A DNA stretch of 64,000 nucleotides from Caenibius sp. WL (GTDB lineage: Bacteria > Pseudomonadota > Alphaproteobacteria > Sphingomonadales > Sphingomonadaceae): the NCBI RefSeq assembly GCF_019803445.1, contig NZ_CP081844.1:322501-386500 (forward strand), read 5' to 3'. The first letter of the stretch is position 1; each line of letters starts with the position of its first letter. The notes under the pieces were generated by a model. It was not told the origin of the DNA. It was given only the letters and a program-made list of their open reading frames with translations, and ran no database searches. Positions 27,701-34,083 of this stretch are shown here, in pieces. A program made the translations under genes and the position numbers.

Positions 27701-29169
27701 CCATTGCCACCAGTTGTGCCAGTAGCGTCAGCGGACTGGCTTACGCCGGTCCCCGTCGCATCAGCATCAGCATCGTCGCCCGTCGCGGTCGCCGTCACCG
27801 GCACCGAAAGCTTGGCGCCCTTTGCGTTCACCACCTCAAGCGAAACATTGGCGGCAGTCGCGTTCTGTTCGATCGCATTGTTCACCCCGGCATCAGCGTT
27901 AACAACACCAGCTCCGGTTGCCGTCGCCGTGGCGCCGACAGTCAGCGTGTTGTTGTTGACGTAGGAGTGCGAAATGCCGGACAGGCCTGCGGGCAGGCTT
28001 GCCAACTCAGGCCCGCCGAAATCTTCGCCGTCGCCCTGCAGGATACCCGTGTTAACATAAGCACTTGCATTTGCGTTGCCAGGATTAACGGCAGCCGGAC
28101 CAGCGGCAGACACCGACGCCGACGAGGAGGCGTTGGCCGTGCCGGTTGCGGTGATGGCGATCGTACCGTTATTGACGATCGAGGTGGTCCCCACACCATC
28201 AGCGGCCTGGACATTCTGCCAGATCGCGTTGTTGACGGACGTATCGGCAGTAGCCTGAAGGCCCTGTGCATCAGCAACACCGGCGATACTGATGGTCGCG
28301 CCAGCAGCATTGGTCAGCGCGGCGGAAGCCGTCGGACGATAGGTCACATTGCTGACCGAACCGCTGGTCGAAACGCTGGCCCCACCGTTGGCAGCAGCAA
28401 ACTGCACGATGCCGTTGGTCAGCTCCGCGTTAGCGATGGCGGTATCGCCCACAGCCTTGGCCGAGGAACCGACATTGAGCGTACCCGTGTTCGAGAGCTT
28501 GGCAGCGGCATCGTTGCTGGTCGACTCAGCCTGCTGAACGATGCTGTTTGCGGTACGAGCATTCGCCGTAGCCGTGAACACGCCCTTCGAGGCCGCATAG
28601 GCATCAGCAACAACCGCCAGCGTGCCGGCGTTGTCCAGAACGGCAGCAGCATTCTTCGTCGCACGGATATACTGATTAACCGTGCCACCGAACGGCCCGG
28701 CGACCGTGGCGTTGGCCGTGGAATTGCCAGCAGCAGCGCCCACAGCCGTACGATCGTTGGAAGCACCCGCCTTTACGGTGAAGCTGCCACCCTTGGGATT
28801 GGTGAACGTGACCGTGCCCTGGCCAGTCAACGGCCCGCCGGGGAACAAGCCCGCAATGTACGAAAGCTCGCCGCTGGTGGGCTGACCCGCAATTGCCGTG
28901 TTCACGGTGGCCGTAACGGTGTCCGCAACACCGCCATCGGTGCTGGAAGCGATCACACCCGTTTGAATAGTGTCGGCCTTGGCGGTTGCCGGATCGATGT
29001 CCGTCAGGGCGTAGGAATCTTCCCACACGCCCGCAACGCCCGCGCCGACGAGAATGACGCCACCGTCGGTTACAGTCGAAGTTGTCGCCGCCTGCGCTGC
29101 GACAGCGCCTGCGCCGATTGCCAGCGTCGAAACGCCAACACTCAGCAAATGCTGCACTCTGCGATTCAT
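24724..29169 (-). CDS. Giant autotransporter-like protein with C-terminal OmpA peptidoglycan-binding domain
   Basis: A 1481-residue outer-membrane protein. The ATG at 29169 has GAGGGAG eight bases upstream and yields a signal peptide (MNRRVQHLLSVGVSTLAIGAGAVAAQA). Residues about 30-1050 form a repeat-rich passenger of Ala/Thr/Asn/Gly strands with recurring NNAI.Q-type motifs, likely a beta-solenoid. Residues about 1060-1340 are an autotransporter-type beta-barrel (WITGNYGHVSTDGDHEAAGF... ending LSYLFGG). A run of about 15 prolines leads to an OmpA/MotB domain (IVFFDWDKANITPEA, GYTDRSGTERYNMGLSARR, NRRVEITYG) with the Asp and Arg that bind diaminopimelate. Codon use and GC differ from neighbours. 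Function unknown; adhesion or envelope anchoring is inferred. Confidence 0.88.
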   Translation of the reverse strand: MNRRVQHLLSVGVSTLAIGAGAVAAQAATTSTVTDGGVILVGAGVAGVWEDSYALTDIDPATAKADTIQTGVIASSTDGGVADTVTATVNTAIAGQPTSGELSYIAGLFPGGPLTGQGTVTFTNPKGGSFTVKAGASNDRTAVGAAAGNSTANATVAGPFGGTVNQYIRATKNAAAVLDNAGTLAVVADAYAASKGVFTATANARTANSIVQQAESTSNDAAAKLSNTGTLNVGSSAKAVGDTAIANAELTNGIVQFAAANGGASVSTSGSVSNVTYRPTASAALTNAAGATISIAGVADAQGLQATADTSVNNAIWQNVQAADGVGTTSIVNNGTIAITATGTANASSSASVSAAGPAAVNPGNANASAYVNTGILQGDGEDFGGPELASLPAGLSGISHSYVNNNTLTVGATATATGAGVVNADAGVNNAIEQNATAANVSLEVVNAKGAKLSVPVTATATGDDADADATGTGVSQSADATGTTGGNGVANVAFTNAGTFAVEVKAAATGVTDANADADANGVEQTVNDAESGLISFKNDGTFTVTADATAAASGAAGTSFADANALGYDFNSENDAIAVEVNNTSAFTVAANATARDAEASATGMDLHVHGTLDVVNSGAISVSASAIDTDTVAADQGDAEASAVAINVAGASDTKDVVITNSGSILASAVTSVGGDASATGIYVDTELADPTTGAVVINNNAGSITARISNDSGATYQWGTAIDTTDADSPVAINLNGAAGKYGSIYGNVNISDDDVITVANGETHLNGIVNSDTVAAADPTTGVGTLNIVKGGTLYLRDLPEGNFAGKPNYNGPSKVYVNDFSVTNGGILAIEAPNYRNQLGTNVEYGEYPQVFANEADLTGGVLELRPSSGNDNGLYADSYVLNDVIVANTITGTLAPVQTRSVLLTATAHQDDLFGEDQDVSDYDTIDVAIKRVKFNAVAGLDRNETSVATAIEGTYNPNLSNTNAAYAKVLADLFKIDNATNYANALEQLAATQYAGYLRSATMAGSRFNSLIYDMAECGKGSITNELCRSESGGPRLWITGNYGHVSTDGDHEAAGFKAEQYWIAAGLDFAVSPNFVLGVAGGYIENNNKFKANEYGDKFGDRIKSKGWQAGIYGNYDTGKFYVKGAVSYSDLDGDSRRTIDFRPLGSSYLTAPQGLTNGLITGDPDVNVWAAGAEAGVRFALSENATITPYASLDYAHAKMKRFNEESGDASAQGALLSVRGSDEFFASELGLELAAQWGNVSPYIRAGWQHNFGDKRAKFTGAFLNAPAGTSFDVISERFSPDAGVAEVGLAAQFSPNFNAHLGYQGRFSSNVTEHTGGLTLSYLFGGAAPAEPVAPPPPPPPPPPPPPPPQVVCNKGPYIVFFDWDKANITPEAATILDSAVTAYGNCDVVPIMLAGYTDRSGTERYNMGLSARRNTSVRDYLTSKGIPGERISSQAFGEANPRVPTADGVRELQNRRVEITYGPGSGN

Positions 29170-29741
29170 TCGAATAGCTCCCTCATAAACAGACCCCAAA
29201 ACGCGGGGACATGTATAACGTTCCTGCCCCCCGTTCGGGAAGCAAAAATTCCGTTCTACGGACGAGGCGAACCGACGCGTTGCACACCTGTTTCGCCCTT
29301 CCTGACGCGACGCCATATAGGCTGTGGCAAGTGATGTCCATTTCCAATCGAATGTTTCCGCTGCAAAAAATTGCGGTGTGGATTATGGGCACGGCGCCGA
29401 TGGCGGTATCGCTCTGGCGGATCGATGTGCCGCATTGGGCATTTTTCCTGCAAATCCTGGGGCTCCGACATACTCATCGCCCGCGGCCGCACAACCGATG
29501 GCGCCGGGCCAGCCGCGAATGCAGCACGATTTTACAGAGCTTTTTCGTGCCCCTTTTGCACGGGACAGGGTTGCTTTTGTGCAACAGGTCGGGAGGCAGC
29601 ACCACTCCTCACCGCCTTTTCGCTCCATTTTCGAAGGAGTTGCACCTCATGGTTTGCGATTCAATCGGCTGTCCGCAATTGCTCGATAGGCATCCCCCTC
29701 CCCACATCCGTCATGGACGAATCATGTTGTGCCCCGGCGCA
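29170..29741. other. Upstream region of the autotransporter gene, no gene seen
   Basis: About 570 bases between the autotransporter start and the amtB terminator. On the minus strand GTTATACAT lies about 40 bases before the start codon and may be a -10 box, but no good -35 is at the right distance. A small CCCC-AAAACGC-GGGG hairpin lies near 29190-29206. No credible protein or known RNA was found; the length suggests complex regulation or unseen small RNA. Confidence 0.4.
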
Positions 29742-29776
29742 ATAAAAAGGGGCCGGAGCGGCTGGCTCCGGCCCAT
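29742..29776 (-). terminator. Terminator of glnK-amtB
   Basis: Stem GGGCCGGAGC (29750-29759) and GCTCCGGCCC (29765-29774), perfect over 10 pairs. The minus-strand tail is TTTTTATT. It lies about 85 bases past the amtB stop. Confidence 0.88.
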
Positions 29777-29859
29777 CAGGTTTCGTTCGCAGGAGGAACG
29801 TAGGGAGGTGAGACCGGGGGGAGAGTGGGAAAGGGCCCCGGCCCCACCAAGCTTGTGGA

Positions 29860-31191
29860 TCAGTTGTAGGCGCGCTCCCCATGTTCGCCGATGTCGAGCC
29901 CTTCGACTTCGACATCGGGCGAGACGCGCAGGCCGGTGACCAGCTTGGCGACAGTGATCGCGATCGCGGTGCCGACCGTCGAGATCACGATCGTGGTGAC
30001 CACGGTGAAGAGCTGCGTCAGCACCTGCGGGCCGATGGCGAAGTCCGCGCCGCCCGGGCCGCCGAACATCGGCGCAAAGACGACGCCGGTTCCGATGGCG
30101 CCGACAATGCCGCCCACGCCGTGGATGCCGAAAGCGTCGAGCGAATCGTCATACCCAAGAGCAGGCTTGAGCTTGGCGACCGCGAAGAAGCAGACCACCG
30201 AAGCAATCGAAGCCAGCACGATCGCGCCGAAGGGTCCTGCGTTGCCCGCCGCCGGAGTGACAGCGACCAGGCCGGCGATGATGCCCGAACAGAAGCCCAG
30301 GGCCGAGCCCTTGTGGCCCATCAGGCGCTCGGTCAGCATCCAGGCAAGACCGCCTGCCGCCGTGGCGACAAAGGTGTTGACCATGGCGAGCGCGGCCGAT
30401 CCGTTGGCCTCGAGGGCCGAACCGGCGTTGAAGCCGAACCAGCCCACCCACAGCAGGCCGGTGCCGACCATCGTCAGCGTCAGGCTGTGGGGCGGCATCG
30501 GTTCGGTGGGATAGCCACGGCGCTTGCCCAGCATGACCGCCGCGACGAGAGCCGATACGCCCGCATTGATGTGCACCACTGTGCCGCCCGCGAAATCGAG
30601 CGCGCCCATAGCGAAGAACACCCCGCGGCCTTCCCACACCATGTGGGCGATCGGGAAATAGACGATCGTCAGCCACACCGGCATGAACACCATCACCGCC
30701 GAGAACTTCATCCGTTCGACCACGGCGCCCAGCACCAGAGCCGAGGTGATGGCCGCGAATGTCATCTGGAAAGAGATGAAGACGTATTCCGAAATGACTT
30801 CATCGGTGAATGTCGCAGAGGTCGAAGCCGGCGTGACGCCGGCGAGGAAGAACTTGCCCCAGCTGATGAACTGATTGCCTTCGGGCCCGAAAGCCATGCC
30901 GTAACCCCAGGTGACCCAGACCAGCATGGCCAGGGCAGCAGTCGCGCCGACCTGAGTCATCGTCGACAGCATGTTTTTGGAGCGCGCCATGCCGCCGTAG
31001 AACAGCGCGAGGCCCGGAAGGATCATCAGGAGGACGAGGACGGTGGCCGTCATCATCCAGGCGTTGTTGCCGGGATTGGGCACCGCGGCGGCAGGTGCGG
31101 CGGTACCGGCGGCCTCCTGAGCCCAGGCGGAAGTGGCGGCGAAAAGCGACGCGCAGACCGCGCCCGCACCGCCGAGATAGTTGCGGATCAT
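29860..31191 (-). CDS. amtB: Ammonium transporter AmtB
   Basis: A 443-residue inner-membrane ammonium channel. The start at 31191 gives a cleavable signal (MIRNYLGGAGAVCASLFAATSAWAQ), usual for AmtB. Eleven helices follow. Visible are GLALFYGGMARSKNMLS, DFAGGTVVHINAGVSAL with the first pore histidine, and FGIHGVGGIVGAIGTG with the second. The cytoplasmic tail is where GlnK docks. It lies 29 bases after glnK in the canonical glnK-amtB operon driven by a sigma-54 promoter, so it should be induced by nitrogen limitation. Confidence 0.96.
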   Translation of the reverse strand: MIRNYLGGAGAVCASLFAATSAWAQEAAGTAAPAAAVPNPGNNAWMMTATVLVLLMILPGLALFYGGMARSKNMLSTMTQVGATAALAMLVWVTWGYGMAFGPEGNQFISWGKFFLAGVTPASTSATFTDEVISEYVFISFQMTFAAITSALVLGAVVERMKFSAVMVFMPVWLTIVYFPIAHMVWEGRGVFFAMGALDFAGGTVVHINAGVSALVAAVMLGKRRGYPTEPMPPHSLTLTMVGTGLLWVGWFGFNAGSALEANGSAALAMVNTFVATAAGGLAWMLTERLMGHKGSALGFCSGIIAGLVAVTPAAGNAGPFGAIVLASIASVVCFFAVAKLKPALGYDDSLDAFGIHGVGGIVGAIGTGVVFAPMFGGPGGADFAIGPQVLTQLFTVVTTIVISTVGTAIAITVAKLVTGLRVSPDVEVEGLDIGEHGERAYN

Positions 31192-31220
31192 AGAGTTACC
31201 CCTCACGAGAACGGCGCCGC

Positions 31221-31559
31221 TCACAGCGCCATGTCGCCGGTTTCGGCGGTGCGGATACGGGTGGCCGAGATGAGATCGAACACGAAGATCTTGCCGTCTC
31301 CGATCGAATCCGTTCCGGCGGATTGCTGGATGGTTTCGACAATCTGCGGCGCAAGCGCGTCGGAGGTGGCGATTTCCAGCTTCACCTTGGGCAGCATGTT
31401 GGTCGCGTATTCAGCGCCCCGGTAGATTTCGGTCTGCCCTTTCTGGCGGCCGAACCCCTTGACCTCGGACACGGTCATGCCCGCCACACCGATAACGCCG
31501 AGCGCTTCGCGCACCTCGTCGAGCTTGAATGGTTTGATAATGGCAATGATGAATTTCAT
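31221..31559 (-). CDS. glnK: Nitrogen regulatory protein P-II (GlnK)
   Basis: A 112-residue PII signal protein starting MKFIIAIIKPFKLDEVREAL. The T-loop EIYRGAEYA carries the uridylylated Tyr51, and GDGKIFVFDLISATRIRTAETG is the ATP/2-oxoglutarate-binding end. It senses glutamine and 2-oxoglutarate state and blocks AmtB by inserting its T-loop. The upstream extension of the frame to 31646 is not used because it covers the sigma-54 promoter. glnK and glnB cannot be told apart by sequence, but linkage to amtB favours glnK. Confidence 0.95.
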   Translation of the reverse strand: MKFIIAIIKPFKLDEVREALGVIGVAGMTVSEVKGFGRQKGQTEIYRGAEYATNMLPKVKLEIATSDALAPQIVETIQQSAGTDSIGDGKIFVFDLISATRIRTAETGDMAL

Positions 31560-31606
31560 CCTTGACCCCCGATAGTTGGCCGGAAAACACCGGCAGCAAC
31601 TATTCC

Positions 31607-31624
31607 AAGCAAGGACCGTGCCAA
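31607..31624 (-). promoter_or_regulatory. Sigma-54 (RpoN) promoter of glnK-amtB
   Basis: The minus strand reads TTGGCACGGTCCTTGCTT, matching the RpoN consensus (T/C)TGGCACG-N4-TTGC(A/T) at all key positions, including GG of the -24 and GC of the -12 elements. It puts transcription start about 38 bases before the glnK ATG. This is the expected nitrogen-control promoter for glnK-amtB. Confidence 0.9.
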
Positions 31625-31703
31625 TTTTACGCTGGCCGAAAAACAAGGAGGAATGCCGGAGCCCGCCGCCGCGCTGGCAGGCCTCCTGTTCATCATGCGA
31701 GCA

Positions 31704-31724
31704 TCTGCCTAAAATTTAGGCAGA
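31704..31724. promoter_or_regulatory. Perfect 10-base dyad upstream of glnK promoter
   Basis: TCTGCCTAAA (31704-31713), one base, then TTTAGGCAGA (31715-31724). It lies about 80 bases upstream of the sigma-54 -24 element, the usual distance of an activator site, but does not match the NtrC consensus. It also lies just past the end of the nuclease gene and could instead act as that gene's terminator hairpin. Confidence 0.5.
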
Positions 31725-31730
31725 GAAGTG

Positions 31731-32423
31731 TCAAAGCCCGAGGCGTGCCCAGACGGGCAGGTGGTCGGACCCGCGCGCCGCCAGCGCACTGTGATGCACG
31801 CCATGCCCTTCGCAGCGCCAGTCCGCCGAAACCACGATCCGGTCAAGCTGAGCGACAGGCTGGCGCGCCGGAAAGCTCCGCCCGGGGGCCAGCACCCGCC
31901 AGTCGCCATCGAAAGCACGCAAGGCGCCGCCTTTCACCGACCATTCGTTGAAATCGCCCATAAGCACCGTGGGACACCGATCCGCACATTCCCCGATCTG
32001 CCCCAGCACCGCCTGCACCTGATGGCGGCGGCGCAGCCCAGAAAGATCGAGATGCATTCCCACCACCCGCATGCGCTTGTTGCCCACGCCGAGATCGACG
32101 CGCACGGCCCCGCGCGGTTCCAGCGTCGGCAGCGCGAGCGGCTGCGCGTCGAGAATGTCGATCCCCCGCCGTACGAGCAGCGCATTGCCATGCCAGCCGA
32201 TGCTGAGCGGGCGCAGCGCGACCGGGGCGATCTGCCAGTGGTGTTCTTCGAGCAATTGCCGGGGCAGCGTGGTCGGACGCTGGCCGAAACGCCGGTCCGC
32301 CTCCTGCAGCGCCACCACATCGGCGCCGATCTCGTTCAGAATGGCGAGAATGCGTTCGGGATCGCGGCGGCGATCAAGTCCGATGGATTTGCGGATGTTG
32401 TAGCTGGCGAAAGTCAGTTCCAC
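31731..32423 (-). CDS. Endonuclease/exonuclease/phosphatase family protein
   Basis: A 230-residue EEP-fold hydrolase. Motifs in order are FASYNIRKSIGLDR (Asn), VVALQEADRR (metal Glu), VVGMHLDLSGLRRRHQ, MGDFNEWSVKGG (Asp-Asn) and GSDHLPVWARL (Asp-His). These form a DNase-I-like magnesium-dependent active site, so phosphodiester or phosphomonoester cleavage is likely. The substrate is unknown. There is no signal peptide. It lies 31 bases after prfC, so it may be transcribed from the prfC promoter. Confidence 0.85.
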   Translation of the reverse strand: MELTFASYNIRKSIGLDRRRDPERILAILNEIGADVVALQEADRRFGQRPTTLPRQLLEEHHWQIAPVALRPLSIGWHGNALLVRRGIDILDAQPLALPTLEPRGAVRVDLGVGNKRMRVVGMHLDLSGLRRRHQVQAVLGQIGECADRCPTVLMGDFNEWSVKGGALRAFDGDWRVLAPGRSFPARQPVAQLDRIVVSADWRCEGHGVHHSALAARGSDHLPVWARLGL

Positions 32424-32454
32424 GGTGAAGAAGTAGGTTCAGCCGGGGACGCCT

Positions 32455-33990
32455 TCAACGTTCCTTCGTCGCGTTGAAGGCAATATCCGGATTTTTTTCC
32501 TGCTGATAACCGACATCCCAGGCCGAACGGGCAAGGAACACCGGATCGCCATCGCGATCCCTGGCCAGATTGGCGCGATTGAACTGGGCAAAGCCTTCAA
32601 TCGCCTTTTCATCGCCTTTGAGCCAGCGCGCGGTATCGAAAGGCGCCGCTTCCAGCACCGCTTCGACCTTGTATTCCGCCTCCAGCCGCGAGACGAGCAC
32701 ATCGAGCTGAAGCTGGCCGACCACGCCGACGATCCATTGCCCGCCCAGTTCCGGATAGAACACCTGGATCACCCCTTCCTCGGACAGGTCATCCAGCGCC
32801 TTGCGCAATTGCTTGGTCTTGGTCGGGTCTTTCAGCACCACGCGGCGCAGGATTTCCGGTGCGAAATTGGGCAGACCGGTGAAGCGGACGGTGTTCTTCT
32901 CGCTCAGCGTATCCCCCACCCGCAGAGTGCCATGGTTGGGAATGCCGATGATATCGCCCGCTTCCGCCGTGTCGGCAATTTCGCGGTCCTGCGCGAAAAA
33001 CAGGATCGGCGAATGGACGGCGATCGGTTTGCCCAGCCCCGAAGGCGTCAGCTTCATGCCGCGCTTGAAAGTGCCGGACACCATCCGCATGAACGCGATC
33101 CGATCGCGGTGCTGCGGATCCATATTGGCCTGCACTTTGAAGATGAAGCCGGTCACCTCGTTGCGATCGGGTGCGATTGCGCCTGCCTCGCTCGGCTGTG
33201 GGCGCGGGGGCGGAGCGAAGCGGGCAATCGCGTCGATCAATTCGGTGACGCCGAAATTCTTGAGCGCCGATCCGAAAAACACCGGCGTCAGATCGCCATG
33301 GCGATAGGCTTCGAGATCGAATTCGGGATAGCCTGCTCGCGCCAGCTCCGCTTCTTCTGCGATATCCTCGGGCAGCACCGGCGCTTCGTCACGCCGGCCG
33401 AGGAATTCCTTGCTGTCGCCCTCGGGGCGGCTGACCGCGCCGCTGGCGAAATCGAGAATGCCTTCGAACAGACCGCCCATACCCACCGGCCAACTCTGCG
33501 GCGAAACGTCGAGCGCCAGCGCATCGGCCACTTCGTCCAGCGTCTCGAATGGGCTACGCCCTTCGCGGTCGACCTTGTTGACGAAGGTGATGATCGGCAC
33601 CGAACGCAAGCGGCAAACTTCGAACAGCTTGCGCGTCTGCGGCTCGATCCCCTTGGCCGCGTCGATCACCATGATCGCCGAATCGACGGCGGTGAGCGTG
33701 CGATAAGTATCTTCGGAAAAATCCTCGTGCCCCGGCGTGTCGAGCAGATTGAACGTCACCCCGCCCCGTTCGAACGTCATCACCGAACTGGTGACGGAAA
33801 TGCCGCGTTGCTGTTCGATCTTCATCCAGTCCGACCGCGCCCGCCGCGCCTGTCCGCGCGCTTTGACCTCGCCCGCGAGGTGGATCGCCCCGCCCTGCAA
33901 CAGCAACTTTTCGGTCAGCGTGGTCTTGCCCGCGTCGGGGTGCGAGATGATCGCGAACGTGCGGCGGTTGGAAATCGGGGCATTGCTCAT
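32455..33990 (-). CDS. prfC: Peptide chain release factor 3 (RF3)
   Basis: A 511-residue translational GTPase that removes RF1/RF2 from the ribosome. G1 is SHPDAGKTTLTEKLL near residue 17, switch regions hold GISVTSSVMTF and NLLDTPGHEDFSEDTYRTL, and G4 is NKVDREGRSP. Domain II and the C-terminal FYPELGGQWIVGVVGQLQLDVL region match RF3 rather than EF-G. I use MSNAPISNRR at 33990; the upstream extension to 34065 is poorly conserved. Length is close to E. coli RF3 (529). Confidence 0.95.
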   Translation of the reverse strand: MSNAPISNRRTFAIISHPDAGKTTLTEKLLLQGGAIHLAGEVKARGQARRARSDWMKIEQQRGISVTSSVMTFERGGVTFNLLDTPGHEDFSEDTYRTLTAVDSAIMVIDAAKGIEPQTRKLFEVCRLRSVPIITFVNKVDREGRSPFETLDEVADALALDVSPQSWPVGMGGLFEGILDFASGAVSRPEGDSKEFLGRRDEAPVLPEDIAEEAELARAGYPEFDLEAYRHGDLTPVFFGSALKNFGVTELIDAIARFAPPPRPQPSEAGAIAPDRNEVTGFIFKVQANMDPQHRDRIAFMRMVSGTFKRGMKLTPSGLGKPIAVHSPILFFAQDREIADTAEAGDIIGIPNHGTLRVGDTLSEKNTVRFTGLPNFAPEILRRVVLKDPTKTKQLRKALDDLSEEGVIQVFYPELGGQWIVGVVGQLQLDVLVSRLEAEYKVEAVLEAAPFDTARWLKGDEKAIEGFAQFNRANLARDRDGDPVFLARSAWDVGYQQEKNPDIAFNATKER

Positions 33991-34083
33991 GGCGCGCGCG
34001 GTTAGCGGCGATAGCGCCGCGCGTCCATCACCATCGACATCTGGCGGCAGGATCGGAAGCGGCAAAGGCCGCTCCCCACCCGG

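Noticed and set aside
25189-29334. Two long plus-strand frames opposite the autotransporter gene
   Set aside because: Mirror of the repeat-rich coding strand; no signal, domain or ribosome site.
29881-31425. A 514-codon plus-strand frame over amtB and glnK
   Set aside because: Antisense to two firmly identified genes; His/Arg/Asp-rich shadow.
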